A stretch of 64,000 nt of DNA from Deltaproteobacteria bacterium (GCA_002719955.1 PBFW01000009.1:1-64000), one strand, 5' to 3'; shown: positions 26,093-35,685, counted from the first letter of the stretch. Numbers and translations are program-made. The notes: a model not told the origin generated them from the sequence alone.

Positions 26093-28282
26093 ATGCAGAA
26101 CGAGATCATCATCAATGCGGAACTGGGCGAGACCCGCGTCGCATTGATAGAGAAAAACCAGTTCACCGAACTCCATATCGAACGCGGACGAGACAAGAGC
26201 GTCGTCGGCAACGTCGTCAAGGGAAAGGTGAGCCGAGTGCTCCCCGGCATGCAGGCCGCCTTCGTCGACATCGGCCTCGAGAAAGCCGCCTTCCTCTATG
26301 TGGGCGATTATTTCGAGAGCGTCCTCGAAACCGGCAAGACCGAGGGCGAACCGGGTTCGGGTGGCCGCGGCCGAAACGCCGGTCGCGGCCGTGGCCGATC
26401 GGCACCCCCGAGGATCGACACCGTCCTCCGTGAGGGCCAGGAGATCGTCGTCCAGATCGCCAAGGAGCCGATCGGCACCAAGGGCGCTCGAATCACCTCG
26501 AGCCTCTCGATCCCGGGCCGCCATCTGGTCCTGACGCCCTGGTCCCGCCGGGTCGGGGTGAGCCGGCGCATCGGTTCCGACAGAGAACGTCGGCGATTGC
26601 GTGAGATCGTCGAACGCCTCCGTCCCCAGAACCTCGGGTTCATCATCCGCACCGCGGGGGATGGAGTTCGCGAAGCGGACCTTCAAGCGGATATCCGCTA
26701 TCTCGCAACCGTGTGGGCGGCGATCCAGCAAAGACACGCCGAGCAGACGGCCCCCGCAATTCTCTATTCCGAACACGACCTGCCACTGCGCATCGTCCGA
26801 GACCTCGCCGGTCACGAAACGAAGCGAATCGTCTCCGACAATAAGGAGGTCTACGAGAGCATCCAGAGCTTCGTCGACCGCTTCGTCGCCGACCCGAAGC
26901 CCTCCGTCGAGCAGTTCGAAGAGGGCCAGCCGATCTTCGAGCGCTTCGGTCTCGAGAGCCAGATCAACGCCAACCTCGAACGCAAGGTCTGGTTGAAGAG
27001 CGGCGGCTCCCTCGTGATCGACAAGAGCGAGGCACTCACCGCCATCGACGTCAACACGGGTCGCTTCGTCGGCAAGCGCGACCTCGAGGAGACGGTCTTC
27101 AAGACCAACCTCGAGGCGGTCAAGGAGGTCGTGCACCAGCTGCGCTTCCGCAACCTGGGCGGTCTGATCATCATCGATCTCATCGACATGGAGTCCGCAG
27201 GCAACCGGGAAAAGGTCTACCGCGCCCTCCAGGAAGCGCTTCGCTCGGACAAGGCCAGAACCAACATCCTGAAGATCTCGGAACTCGGTCTGGTCGAGAT
27301 GACGCGCAAGCGAACGCGCGAAAATCTCGTCCAGACACTGTGCGAACCCTGCAGCTACTGCGAGGGACGAAGCTACGTACTCTCCCGCGAAAGCGTCGGA
27401 TTCCGGGTCCTGCGCGAGATCCGCAAACATCTTCCGAAGCTCCGGGGCCGGGCGCTCGCGATCGCCGTCAACCCCCACGTCGCCGAAGAGCTTCTGGGCG
27501 GCTCCAAGGAAGCCCTGGGCCTGCTCGGCGAGGAAATCGGCCACGACATCGAAGTCCGCGCTCGGCCCGGCATCCACCAGGAGCAATACGAGCTGAGCCT
27601 CCTCGATACCGGCCCACCCGCCGAACTCGATCTCTCCTGGCTCAACGACACCCACCCCGATGCACGCGGCGAAAGCGAGGCGGGGACGACGAAGCGAAGT
27701 GCCCGTGGTCGCGGCGGGCGCGGGCGCGGGCGCGGGCGCGGACAGTCGGAGGATTCCGCCAACGGCGAGCAGGTCATCGCGGCAGGTGCCGTCGAAGTCA
27801 CCGAGAGCAGCGACTCGGCGAGCCTCGACGAAGCAATCGATCCCCCGGTCGCAGAGCCCACCGTCAGCGAGCCGATGATCAGCCAGGATGCCGACGATCG
27901 ACCCGAGCCGCCCGCGGGGCCCAGCGCAGCCAGGCGATCCGCCACGCGACCCCTCGATCCATCCGGCGATCGGTCCCCGATGAGCCTGAGCGATGCGGAT
28001 GCCGCGGCGGCGATCTACGAACGCCTGGACGCGGCGGGCTCCGAGCCGGCGCCCGAAACGGCGCGATTGCCCGTCGCCGAGATTGAGACGATTGGCCCGG
28101 ATGGCGTGGAGCCGGCGGCGGAAAAGCCACAGGAGGATCCCGTGGGCGAATCGGAGGGCTCGGAAGCGGTCGAGACGGACGCGGCCGAAGAATCTTCCTC
28201 CGAGGACATGCAAGACGCCGAGGAGCCCGCCCAAACCGTTGACGTGGAAGAGGAATCGCGCATAATTCCGCGCTCCGAATAA
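26093..28282 (+). CDS. Ribonuclease E/G family endoribonuclease
   Basis: Endonuclease for rRNA maturation and mRNA decay. I set the start at the ATG at 26093 (MQNEIIINAELGETRVAL), giving 729 residues; the frame upstream to 25934 is unsupported. The S1 domain (about 35-140) contains an RG-rich insertion, SGGRGRNAGRGRGRS (89-103). The DNase-I-like site has AIDVNTGRFVGKRDLEE and IIIDLIDMESAGNREK with the Mg-binding aspartates, and the zinc-link is CEPCSYCEGRSY. Beyond about residue 510 is a roughly 220-residue acidic, disordered tail opening with GRGGRGRGRGRGQ (about 540-552). Closer to RNase G in its core, it has an RNase E-like tail. rplU follows. Confidence 0.95.
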   Translation: MQNEIIINAELGETRVALIEKNQFTELHIERGRDKSVVGNVVKGKVSRVLPGMQAAFVDIGLEKAAFLYVGDYFESVLETGKTEGEPGSGGRGRNAGRGRGRSAPPRIDTVLREGQEIVVQIAKEPIGTKGARITSSLSIPGRHLVLTPWSRRVGVSRRIGSDRERRRLREIVERLRPQNLGFIIRTAGDGVREADLQADIRYLATVWAAIQQRHAEQTAPAILYSEHDLPLRIVRDLAGHETKRIVSDNKEVYESIQSFVDRFVADPKPSVEQFEEGQPIFERFGLESQINANLERKVWLKSGGSLVIDKSEALTAIDVNTGRFVGKRDLEETVFKTNLEAVKEVVHQLRFRNLGGLIIIDLIDMESAGNREKVYRALQEALRSDKARTNILKISELGLVEMTRKRTRENLVQTLCEPCSYCEGRSYVLSRESVGFRVLREIRKHLPKLRGRALAIAVNPHVAEELLGGSKEALGLLGEEIGHDIEVRARPGIHQEQYELSLLDTGPPAELDLSWLNDTHPDARGESEAGTTKRSARGRGGRGRGRGRGQSEDSANGEQVIAAGAVEVTESSDSASLDEAIDPPVAEPTVSEPMISQDADDRPEPPAGPSAARRSATRPLDPSGDRSPMSLSDADAAAAIYERLDAAGSEPAPETARLPVAEIETIGPDGVEPAAEKPQEDPVGESEGSEAVETDAAEESSSEDMQDAEEPAQTVDVEEESRIIPRSE

Positions 28283-28347
28283 TTCGCAGAGAGACTCGCG
28301 AGAGTCTCAGAGAAGCTGCCCAGATGCACGAGGGCAACGAGGTCAAT

Positions 28348-28659
28348 ATGTACGCCGTAATCCGTAGCGGTGGAAAGCAGTATCGCGTGAGCCAGGGAGG
28401 CTCCATTCGGGTAGAGAAACTGCCCGGCGAGGTGGGCGCTTCGATCACGCTTGCTGAAGTCCTGATAATCGGCGGCGAGGGCGATGTCAAGATCGGCACG
28501 CCGACCGTCGATGGAGCCCACGTGACCGGCACGATCGTCGATCAGGGCCGTGGGAAGAAGATTCGTGTCTTCAAGATGAAGCGCCGCAAGGGCTATCGAC
28601 GTACCCAAGGACACCGCCAGGACTACACCGAAATCCGCGTGGACGCGATTTCTTCTTGA
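28348..28659 (+). CDS. rplU: 50S ribosomal protein L21
   Basis: Ribosomal protein of 103 residues when started at the ATG at 28348, which has GAGG about seven bases upstream; an upstream in-frame ATG at 28324 would add eight unrelated residues. The start MYAVIRSGGKQYRVSQGG and the end VFKMKRRKGYRRTQGHRQDY are diagnostic of L21, which binds 23S rRNA domains I and II. It is followed by rpmA after 120 bases and preceded by the RNase E/G gene, a usual order in Deltaproteobacteria-like genomes. Confidence 0.97.
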   Translation: MYAVIRSGGKQYRVSQGGSIRVEKLPGEVGASITLAEVLIIGGEGDVKIGTPTVDGAHVTGTIVDQGRGKKIRVFKMKRRKGYRRTQGHRQDYTEIRVDAISS

Positions 28660-28779
28660 TCGCGGGCGGTCTCCCTCCCGGTTTCGCAAACAGATTCGCC
28701 AGGGATCGAAGGACCCGCGCAAAGCGGTCGACTCAGCCGAATTTCGGCACTGCTCGGAGTGCCCAGCAAGGACAAAGAG

Positions 28780-29031
28780 ATGTCACATAAAAAAGGCCAG
28801 GGCAGTTCACGAAACGGCCGGGACAGTAATGGTCAGCGGCGCGGGATGAAGGTCTTCGGTGGCCAAGCGATCAACGCCGGCACGATCCTCGTTCGACAGG
28901 TCGGCACGAGGATCCACCCGGGACAGAATGTCGGTCTCGGCAGGGACTACACGCTCTTCGCGCTGAAGACGGGTACGGTCCGCTACGGAACCTCCCGCGG
29001 TCGCACGATGGCCCACGTGGACGCGCTATAG
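28780..29031 (+). CDS. rpmA: 50S ribosomal protein L27
   Basis: Ribosomal protein of 83 residues near the peptidyl transferase centre. The ATG at 28780 follows [31 protein letters not shown] is the conserved start, with second residue Ser rather than the usual Ala; there is no Firmicutes-type cleavable leader. The core [20 protein letters not shown] and [17 protein letters not shown] are typical. A probable intrinsic terminator follows about 87 bases after the stop. Confidence 0.97.
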   Translation: MSHKKGQGSSRNGRDSNGQRRGMKVFGGQAINAGTILVRQVGTRIHPGQNVGLGRDYTLFALKTGTVRYGTSRGRTMAHVDAL

Positions 29032-29117
29032 CAGCGCCTGCTCGCGCGGGTCGAGGCGCCAGGCGTCCGGCCGCTGATGATCGAATAGAACGCGCTCCTG
29101 ATCCTCTTCTCGGAGAG

Positions 29118-29140
29118 AGACGGGGGCGCGTCTTTTTTTT
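29118..29140 (+). terminator. Intrinsic terminator after rpmA
   Basis: AGACG-GGGGCG-CGTCT forms a 5-base-pair GC-rich stem with a 6-base loop (29118-29133). Eight consecutive T residues follow (29133-29140). It lies between rpmA and obgE and would end or attenuate the rplU-rpmA transcript. The stem is short, so read-through into obgE is likely. Confidence 0.65.
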
Positions 29141-29194
29141 GGAGCCCGACAAGGCCGCCTTCAACTCCGTGAATCTCCCGCCGAGGCGATCACC

Positions 29195-30310
29195 ATGAAA
29201 AACGCCAACCTCTTCGTCGATGAAGCCGAGATCGAGGTCCACTCGGGAACGGGCGGCAACGGCGTGGTGCGATTTCGTCGGGAGAAATTCGTCTCCAACG
29301 GGGGACCGAACGGCGGAGACGGGGGGCGCGGCGGAGACATCATCCTCGTGGCCGACACGAATATCGGAACACTTCTCGACTTCAAGTCGGCGCGAACGAT
29401 CAAGGCCCCGTGCGGCGAGCACGGCGGCAGCTCGAACCGAAAGGGCGCGTCCGGCCAGCACATCGAAGTCAAGGTGCCGGTCGGTACCCTCGTCTTCGAC
29501 CTCGACGAGAGCGGTGAAGGGGTGGAACTCGAGGAGTCGAATGCCATCGCCGATCTCATAGAGGCCGGCCAGCGCATCGTCGTCGCACGCGGCGGTGCGG
29601 GGGGGCTCGGAAATGCCCGCTTCAAGACCTCGACTCGGCAGGCGCCGGATTTCGCAAAACCGGGCCGCTCCGGCGAATCACGCCAACTTCGGCTCTCGCT
29701 CAAGTTGATGGCGGATGTCGGTCTCGTAGGTTTCCCGAACGCGGGCAAGTCGACGCTGCTTCGGCGGATTTCGGCGGCGCGGCCCCGCGTCGCGAATTAC
29801 CCCTTCACGACGCTCGTCCCCTCCCTCGGCGTCGTCGAACGAGACGATCGCCGGATTGTCGTCGCGGATATTCCCGGGCTGATCGAGGGCGCCAGTGACG
29901 GGGCTGGGCTCGGCCATCAATTCTTGCGCCACGTGGAGCGGACCCGAGTATTGATCCACCTCCTCGACCTCGAAGCCATGATCGTCGAAGGCCGCGACCT
30001 GCTTTCGGATTACGATGCGATTCGCACGGAGCTCGAACGCTACCGACCCGAATTGCTGACCCGGCGCGAGATCGTTGTATTGAGCAAAGGCGATCTGGTG
30101 CACGACGAGTCGATCGTCGCGAATCTCGAAGGTGCACTCGCCGAGCGCGGGATCGAGGTTCGGCACATCTCAGCGGCCACGACCCTGGGACTGGATGCGC
30201 TGCTCCTCGAAGCCTTCGACGCGGTCGACGAGGCTCGCCAGAAAGACGACAAGAGAACGCGTGAAGCCTCGGCGGACAACGAGCCCCCGAGCCGATCGGA
30301 GAAAATCTGA
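29195..30310 (+). CDS. obgE: GTPase Obg/CgtA
   Basis: Essential GTPase acting in 50S assembly and stress signalling. The 371-residue protein has the glycine-rich Obg fold (1-160, with GPNGGDGGRGGDIILVAD), the G domain with G1 GFPNAGKST (179-187), a switch segment NYPFTTLVPSLG and G3 DIPGLIEGASDG. The N/TKxD position reads LSKGD. A short charged C-terminal tail replaces the Obg-C domain seen in some Gram-positives. The stop overlaps the proB start at 30310. Confidence 0.97.
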   Translation: MKNANLFVDEAEIEVHSGTGGNGVVRFRREKFVSNGGPNGGDGGRGGDIILVADTNIGTLLDFKSARTIKAPCGEHGGSSNRKGASGQHIEVKVPVGTLVFDLDESGEGVELEESNAIADLIEAGQRIVVARGGAGGLGNARFKTSTRQAPDFAKPGRSGESRQLRLSLKLMADVGLVGFPNAGKSTLLRRISAARPRVANYPFTTLVPSLGVVERDDRRIVVADIPGLIEGASDGAGLGHQFLRHVERTRVLIHLLDLEAMIVEGRDLLSDYDAIRTELERYRPELLTRREIVVLSKGDLVHDESIVANLEGALAERGIEVRHISAATTLGLDALLLEAFDAVDEARQKDDKRTREASADNEPPSRSEKI

Positions 30311-31449
30311 TGTCGGTCGACGAGAGCTGGGAGTTGATTCCCCGTGCAAAGCGGATCGTGCTGAAGATCGGGTCGAGCACGATTACCCGCGACGGTCGAC
30401 TTCGCCCGGACAAATTCACCGCGATCGCGCGCGACGTCGCGGCGCTCATGGAGCGCGGACAGCAGGTCGTACTCGTCTCGTCCGGGGCGATCGCGGTCGG
30501 CGCACACCATCTCGGCTGGACGCATGCCGGAAGGTCGGTGCGCGAGAAACAAGCGGCGGCGGCGGTCGGCCAGATCGGCCTCGTCGAACTCTACCAACGT
30601 CGCTTTGCACGCCTCGATCGACAGGTCGGCCAGATCCTTCTGACCCGGGCCGGTCTCGAAGAGCATGAACGCTTCCTGAATGCGCGGCATACCATGCTCG
30701 AGTTGCTGCGCCTCGGCGTGATCCCGATCGTGAACGAGAACGACACCGTCGCCACTGAGGAAATCCGCTTCGGCGACAACGACAATCTCGCTGCGACGAT
30801 CGTGAACGTGGTCGAAGCCGACCTGCTCGTGATCCTGACCGACGTCGACGGCCTCTATCAGCGCGCACCCGAAGCGGGGAAGCCCCGGCCGCCGCTCATC
30901 CGCACGGTCGACAAGATCACACCGGAAATCGAAGCCAGCGCGAGTGGAGCTGGAACCCGATTCGGAAGCGGCGGCATGATCACGAAGCTACAGGCCGCCC
31001 AGAACGCTGCCCGCTCCGGCGCTGCCACCATTCTGTGCCACGGTAAGATTCACAACATCCTCCAGAGACTCTTGAACGGTGAACAACACGGCACGCTCTT
31101 CAACCCCGGGGATCGCCTACGCGGTCGTAAACATTGGCTCACCTTCACCGCCAAACCCCGCGGCCGAATCGTGATCGACGAGGGGGCGGCGCGTGCGCTC
31201 GAAGAACGCGGCCGAAGTCTCTTGCCCGCCGGAGTGCTTCGGGTCGAGGGAAGCTTCAAAATCGGTGATTCCGTAAGCCTCGTGAACGAGGCGGGGCGCG
31301 AGGTCGCGCGCGGATTGGCGGGCTATTCCTCGGGCGACGTCACGAAACTCAAGGGACAGGCGACGAAGGAAATTGACCGGGTGCTAGGATATTCGAATGG
31401 CGATGAAGTGATCCATCGCGACGACCTGGCCCTGATCGCCGAGAGCTGA
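30310..31449 (+). CDS. proB: Glutamate 5-kinase
   Basis: First enzyme of proline synthesis; it phosphorylates the gamma-carboxyl of glutamate. The 379-residue protein has an amino-acid-kinase domain (KRIVLKIGSSTITRDG at about 15-30, VLVSSGAIAVGAHHLG, VNENDTVATEEIRFGDND) and a C-terminal PUA domain (about 280-365: GRIVIDEGAARALEERGRS). The start codon overlaps the obgE stop by one base. proA follows after about 80 bases, so the two-step proline route is co-directed here. Confidence 0.97.
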   Translation: MSVDESWELIPRAKRIVLKIGSSTITRDGRLRPDKFTAIARDVAALMERGQQVVLVSSGAIAVGAHHLGWTHAGRSVREKQAAAAVGQIGLVELYQRRFARLDRQVGQILLTRAGLEEHERFLNARHTMLELLRLGVIPIVNENDTVATEEIRFGDNDNLAATIVNVVEADLLVILTDVDGLYQRAPEAGKPRPPLIRTVDKITPEIEASASGAGTRFGSGGMITKLQAAQNAARSGAATILCHGKIHNILQRLLNGEQHGTLFNPGDRLRGRKHWLTFTAKPRGRIVIDEGAARALEERGRSLLPAGVLRVEGSFKIGDSVSLVNEAGREVARGLAGYSSGDVTKLKGQATKEIDRVLGYSNGDEVIHRDDLALIAES

Positions 31450-31528
31450 TCGAAGCCGAAACCGGCGGCGGATCACGAACCGGCAAGAATGAACGAAACC
31501 CCAACCCCCCGCTCGAGAATTATCCGCG

Positions 31529-32830
31529 ATGCCCGCATCTTCGAAATCCCTGACCGCACGCGACCGAGAGCCCGCAGATCTCGAAGCCGAGATCCGCCAA
31601 CTCGCGAGTCGCGCGCGCGCAGCGAGCGCCACCATGGGCGAGCTGAAGACGCAGGCCAAGAACGCCTGGCTCTCGAGGGTCGCGGAATGCCTCGACGCCG
31701 CGCGCGACCGAATCATGGAGGCGAACGCTCGAGACATCGCAGCGGCGGCGGAAAAGGGCGTCCCGGAACCGATGCGCAACCGCCTGGGGATTTCCGATGG
31801 CAAGTGGGCCGACATGATTCAGGGCGTTGCCGACGTGATCTCGCTGCCCGATCCCGTCGGTCGGATCACGAACCACAGCGTGCGACCCAACGGGCTGAAC
31901 GTCGGACAAATGGCGATTCCCCTCGGCGTAATCGCGATGATCTACGAGGCACGACCCAACGTGACAGTCGATGCCGCAGCGCTCTGTCTCAAGGCGGGAA
32001 ACGCCGTCATCCTGCGGGGCGGATCCGAAGCGTTCCACTCGAATCAGGCGCTCGGCGAGGTGCTCCGAGGCGCGGCCCGAGACGTCGGGATTCCCGAGGA
32101 CGCGATCATGCTCCTCCCGACGACCGATCGCGCTGCGATCGACGTGATGCTCAAGCTCAATGAGTCGATCGACCTCGTGATCCCGCGTGGCGGATCGAGC
32201 CTGATTCGCAAAGTGATGGCCGAATCCACGATCCCCGTGATCGCACACGACGCGGGCGTGTGTCATGTCTTCATCGACGAGAGCGCGGATACGGAAATGG
32301 CCGTCGCGATCGTACACGAGTCGAAGATACGACAGATGCCCGTCTGCAATGCCGTCGAAACCGTGCTCTGTCATCGTGACGCGGCACGGACCGTTCTTCC
32401 CAGTGTGCTCAAGGATCTTCACGAGGCGGGCGTCAAGATCCGCGGCTGCCCGACGACCTGTGGGCTCTTCGGTGAGGCCGTTCCCGCCGAGGAGGCGGAT
32501 TGGTCGGCGGAATTCCTCGCTCCGATCGTCGCCGTGCGGGTCGTCGACTCGATGGACGCCGCGATCGATCATATCCGCACCTACGGCTCCGACCACACCG
32601 AGATCATCGTCACGAGCGACTACGCCAATAGCCAGGAGTGGCTACGGCGCGTGAACTCATCGACCGTCGGCGTCAACTGCTCGACCGGCTTCTCCGATGG
32701 TTTCCAACTCGGGCTCGGCGCGGAGATCGGCATCTCGACCTCGAAGCTCCACGCCTATGGGCCGATGGGGCTCGAGGGGTTGACGACACGCAAATTCATC
32801 CTGTTAGGGGAGGGGCAACTGCGCGGATGA
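31529..32830 (+). CDS. proA: Gamma-glutamyl phosphate reductase
   Basis: NADPH-dependent second enzyme of proline synthesis, reducing the acyl phosphate made by ProB to glutamate semialdehyde. The 433-residue protein is full length. MIYEARPNVTVDAAALCLKA (137-156), ILRGGSEAFHSN and the active-site cysteine C273 (KIRQMPVCNAVETVL) are visible, as is VNCSTGFSDGFQLGLGAEIG near the end. The ATG at 31529 opens about ten residues before the homologous region. Its stop overlaps the nadD start as ATGA. Confidence 0.97.
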   Translation: MPASSKSLTARDREPADLEAEIRQLASRARAASATMGELKTQAKNAWLSRVAECLDAARDRIMEANARDIAAAAEKGVPEPMRNRLGISDGKWADMIQGVADVISLPDPVGRITNHSVRPNGLNVGQMAIPLGVIAMIYEARPNVTVDAAALCLKAGNAVILRGGSEAFHSNQALGEVLRGAARDVGIPEDAIMLLPTTDRAAIDVMLKLNESIDLVIPRGGSSLIRKVMAESTIPVIAHDAGVCHVFIDESADTEMAVAIVHESKIRQMPVCNAVETVLCHRDAARTVLPSVLKDLHEAGVKIRGCPTTCGLFGEAVPAEEADWSAEFLAPIVAVRVVDSMDAAIDHIRTYGSDHTEIIVTSDYANSQEWLRRVNSSTVGVNCSTGFSDGFQLGLGAEIGISTSKLHAYGPMGLEGLTTRKFILLGEGQLRG

Positions 32831-33564
32831 GCGACGGGACGAGCGGAACGCGCGTCGGAACCTTTCCGACCGAAACGCCCTCGACGGCCCGAATCGGGCT
32901 CTTCGGGGGCACGTTCAACCCGATCCATCTCGGCCATCTCCGAGCCGCCGAAGAGGTCCGAGAAACGCTTGCGCTCGAGCACGTACTCTTCATTCCGAGC
33001 GCGGTCCCACCACACAAGGTTGCCAACCCCGACCATCCGATCGCATCGGCGGAAGCGCGGCTCGCCTGGGTCGAACGCGCGATCGACGAGCAGAAGGCCT
33101 TCTCGATCGATCGGACCGAGGTCGATCGTCCGGGCCCCTCCTTTCTGGTCGACACCCTCCAGGCCATTCGCGAGCGAGAGATCGGCCGGCGGCGAACGGT
33201 CTTCATCCTGGGTGAGGACGCCTTCGCGGAGATGGGGGAATGGCGCGAACCGGAAATGCTCTTCGGGCTGACGGATCTCGCGGTCATGACCCGACCGCCG
33301 GGACAATTGAGCAGACTCGAGGAGTGTATCCCCGAGATCGTAAGAGATTCGTTCGAGTTCGAAGAGCGGGGGGAACACGCTGTACACAAGGTGGCCGGGA
33401 CGAGGATCGAGCTCGTACCCATCTCAGCGATCGACATTTCGTCCAGCGGGATTCGGGAGCGATGTCGTGTGGGGCGATCGATCCGCTTTCTGGTTCCGGA
33501 AACAATTCGGGAGTCGATCGAGGCCAGCGGAGTTTATGCTCCGTGCCCACTCGGTGAGGACTAG
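32827..33564 (+). CDS. nadD: Nicotinate-nucleotide adenylyltransferase
   Basis: Makes deamido-NAD from nicotinate mononucleotide and ATP. The start at 32827 overlaps the proA stop (ATGA), giving 245 residues; the frame open upstream to 32638 lies inside proA. The nucleotidyltransferase motif GGTFNPIHLGHL is at 27-38, preceded by a Ser/Thr-rich lead of about 20 residues. FILGEDAFAEMGEW and the C-terminal phosphate-binding ISSSGIRERC complete the family pattern. rsfS follows after about 66 bases, the standard pairing of these genes. Confidence 0.96.
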   Translation: MSDGTSGTRVGTFPTETPSTARIGLFGGTFNPIHLGHLRAAEEVRETLALEHVLFIPSAVPPHKVANPDHPIASAEARLAWVERAIDEQKAFSIDRTEVDRPGPSFLVDTLQAIREREIGRRRTVFILGEDAFAEMGEWREPEMLFGLTDLAVMTRPPGQLSRLEECIPEIVRDSFEFEERGEHAVHKVAGTRIELVPISAIDISSSGIRERCRVGRSIRFLVPETIRESIEASGVYAPCPLGED

Positions 33565-33630
33565 CGCACGCGGTGACCGGCGCGAAACGATTGCGATCGA
33601 GCGCAAGCAGGGGAGAGAGGAAGGAACGAA

Positions 33631-34101
33631 GTGAAAGAAGCTTCTGATAAGGGGCCAGAAAACTCGGGTCTCGGGGCGATGGTTCCCGATCCCACGAAGA
33701 AAGCACGTTGGATCGTGGAGGCGGCTCTCGAACGAAAGGCGGAGCACCCGATCGCGCTCGACATGCGCATGCTCACCGCGTACGCGGATTCCTTCATCAT
33801 CCTGACGGCGAGGTCGGATCGTCAGGTTCGCGCGATTGCGGAATCGATCATTCACATGCTCAAGGAGAAGGGCGAGGCGCCTCTCGGTGTCGAAGGGCTC
33901 GACGACGGCAATTGGGTTCTGATCGACTGCAATGACGCGGTGGTGCATGTCTTCGATCCCGAAACCCGTGTGCAGTACGATCTCGAACGGCTCTGGCGAG
34001 ACGCTCCCCGCCTCGACCTCGAAATCGAGGGCGTGGACCCGAATCCGGAGCCACAGGAAGAAATCCCCGGTGGGGAGGACCTCGCCGATCCGGCGGCCTG
34101 A
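33631..34101 (+). CDS. rsfS: Ribosomal silencing factor RsfS
   Basis: Binds L14 and keeps ribosomal subunits apart during starvation. The 156-residue protein starts at a GTG at 33631 behind GGAACGAA. Family segments are VVEAALERKAEHPIALDMRM-like text (WIVEAALERKAEHPIALDMR), FIILTARSDRQVRAIAESI, LDDGNWVLIDCNDAVVHVFD and the last beta segment before ERLWRDAPRLDLE. The acidic C-terminal tail (GVDPNPEPQEE) is longer than usual. Its order nadD-rsfS is conserved. Confidence 0.96.
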   Translation: MKEASDKGPENSGLGAMVPDPTKKARWIVEAALERKAEHPIALDMRMLTAYADSFIILTARSDRQVRAIAESIIHMLKEKGEAPLGVEGLDDGNWVLIDCNDAVVHVFDPETRVQYDLERLWRDAPRLDLEIEGVDPNPEPQEEIPGGEDLADPAA

Positions 34102-34165
34102 TTTCAGGCCAGGACCCGGTCCCGAACGAAGCGCGCCCCCGAACGCGCGGATCGTGAACCCGAGC

Positions 34166-35110
34166 ATGGCGCTCGACCCGACGATGATCTCCTCGAAATG
34201 GCGTGAATTGATCGAAGTTCTGGCACCCACGCGATGCGTCGAATGTCGCGTCCGCGTACCTTGCGAACCGGCTCGAAACGTGCGCCCGGCGCCGCTTTGC
34301 CGGGCTTGTCGAATGGCCCTTCCCTGGTGGCGGCGCGTCGATGGCTGTCCGCGATGCGGGAGCGGGGCGGCGATCCGTGGGGCGATCGCATTCGAGCGGG
34401 ACCCCTTTGCGGGGGAGGGCGGGGGCTGCCCGGGCTGTCTGTCCCGGGGCAGCGCCCTGCATCGATGTCACGCCTTGCTGCGCTACGAAGGATCGATTCG
34501 ACGCTGGGTTCCCGCCTTCAAGAACCCGCGCGGCCCTTTCGGCCCGGCGGTTTCGGTCGCACGCGTGATCGACCACCTCGCGGGGGAACTCGGCGCACGC
34601 GGGGGAGGGCAGGGCGAACTCGACCTGATCGTGAGTGTCCCGCTTCACCCGAAGCGCCGTCGCCGGCGCGGATTCAACCACGTGGATCCGGTCGCGCGTC
34701 GCATCGCCACACGCATTGGCCTGCCCTGGTCCCCGGTCGCCCTCGAACGCACCCGAGAAACCCGCAGCCAGGCCTCACTCACCGGCGAAACACGGATCGA
34801 CAACGTTCGCGGCGCGTTTCGAGCGACGCATCGCTTCGCCCTGGGTTGCCGAATCGGCCTCGTAGACGATGTCCTCACAACGGGGAGCACGCTCGAAGCC
34901 GCCGCGGAAGCGCTCCTCGAGGCCGGCGCCTTCGAAGTCCGCGGCCTCACCCTCGCCGCCACCTTGCCCGAACCTTCCGCGCATCAACGATCACGAGCGG
35001 TCTCAGAACACGCCGTCTATCCTCCTGCCGCCGCGAAGGAACCAGACCGACCACGCCGCGAAGCGCGCGACAGCAATCGGTTTGCCCTACCCATCCCGCG
35101 AGACCGCTGA
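34166..35110 (+). CDS. ComF-family phosphoribosyltransferase-like protein
   Basis: The 314-residue protein starts from the ATG at 34166; a GTG at 34154 and an ATG at 34187 are alternatives. The N terminus carries a zinc-ribbon-like series of Cys pairs (C24-C27, C45-C48, C61-C64 and a later CPGC). The C-terminal half is a type I PRTase-like fold with the PRPP loop GLVDDVLTTGSTLEAA. ComF proteins take part in DNA uptake or DNA repair; the biochemical role is not settled. A charged tail of about 45 residues follows the fold. It starts about 65 bases after rsfS on the same strand. Confidence 0.92.
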   Translation: MALDPTMISSKWRELIEVLAPTRCVECRVRVPCEPARNVRPAPLCRACRMALPWWRRVDGCPRCGSGAAIRGAIAFERDPFAGEGGGCPGCLSRGSALHRCHALLRYEGSIRRWVPAFKNPRGPFGPAVSVARVIDHLAGELGARGGGQGELDLIVSVPLHPKRRRRRGFNHVDPVARRIATRIGLPWSPVALERTRETRSQASLTGETRIDNVRGAFRATHRFALGCRIGLVDDVLTTGSTLEAAAEALLEAGAFEVRGLTLAATLPEPSAHQRSRAVSEHAVYPPAAAKEPDRPRREARDSNRFALPIPRDR

Positions 35111-35133
35111 GCGGCTTCGAGGAGTCCGACCCA

Positions 35134-35685
35134 ATGTTCAAGCGCCTCCCTTCGACCCGCAGCACCCTCTTCGGCGTCCTCGCCCTAGTGGCCACGCTCG
35201 CATCCCTCACCCTTCAGGCCGCAGCCACTCGGGCGGAGGACGGCGCGCCCTTCCGGGCAGCCATCAGCGAATACCTGGCGGTCCAGGGATCGATCGAGCG
35301 GATGGGCGAGTCGATCGCCTATAGCGCGGCCAACGAAGCGCTGATGGGGATCGCGCAATCCGGCGTCGAGGTGACCCCGCCGATGCAGAATATCGTTCTC
35401 GAGTTGGCCCTTGAGACCTACGGGAAGAAATTCGGAACCCTCGAGTTCCTGGTCGACCTGTGGTCCCCGATCTACGCCGAGCATTTCTCTGAAAAGGAAA
35501 TCCGTACGCTGGTCGAGTTCTACCAGTCCCCGGTCGGCAAGAAGAGCCTCGAACTCACCGAACCGATCGGTGAGGCGGGCATGCTCGCCGTTCAGAGATT
35601 GGCACGGGAGATTGCTCCGAGCTTCCAGGCCCAGATGGATGCGAAGTTCAAAGCCGCGGGAATCACGCTCACGCCCGCTCCCTGA
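35134..35685 (+). CDS. Secreted DUF2059 protein
   Basis: From the ATG at 35134, with GAGGAG ten bases upstream, it has 183 residues. The signal peptide has a hydrophobic core FGVLALVATLASLTLQAAA and probable cleavage after ATRA. The rest is helical, with the DUF2059 signature HFSEKEIRTLVEFYQSPVGK followed by KSLELTEPIGEA. It is probably periplasmic; the function of the domain is unknown. It lies 24 bases after the comF stop and ends right where the convergent crotonase gene ends (adjacent stops at 35685 and 35686). Confidence 0.88.
   Translation: MFKRLPSTRSTLFGVLALVATLASLTLQAAATRAEDGAPFRAAISEYLAVQGSIERMGESIAYSAANEALMGIAQSGVEVTPPMQNIVLELALETYGKKFGTLEFLVDLWSPIYAEHFSEKEIRTLVEFYQSPVGKKSLELTEPIGEAGMLAVQRLAREIAPSFQAQMDAKFKAAGITLTPAP

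Noticed and set aside
25958-28234. A 758-codon open frame on the minus strand inside the RNase E/G gene
   Set aside because: It is antisense to a gene whose full domain content is clear and has no family likeness; long antisense frames are expected at this GC content.
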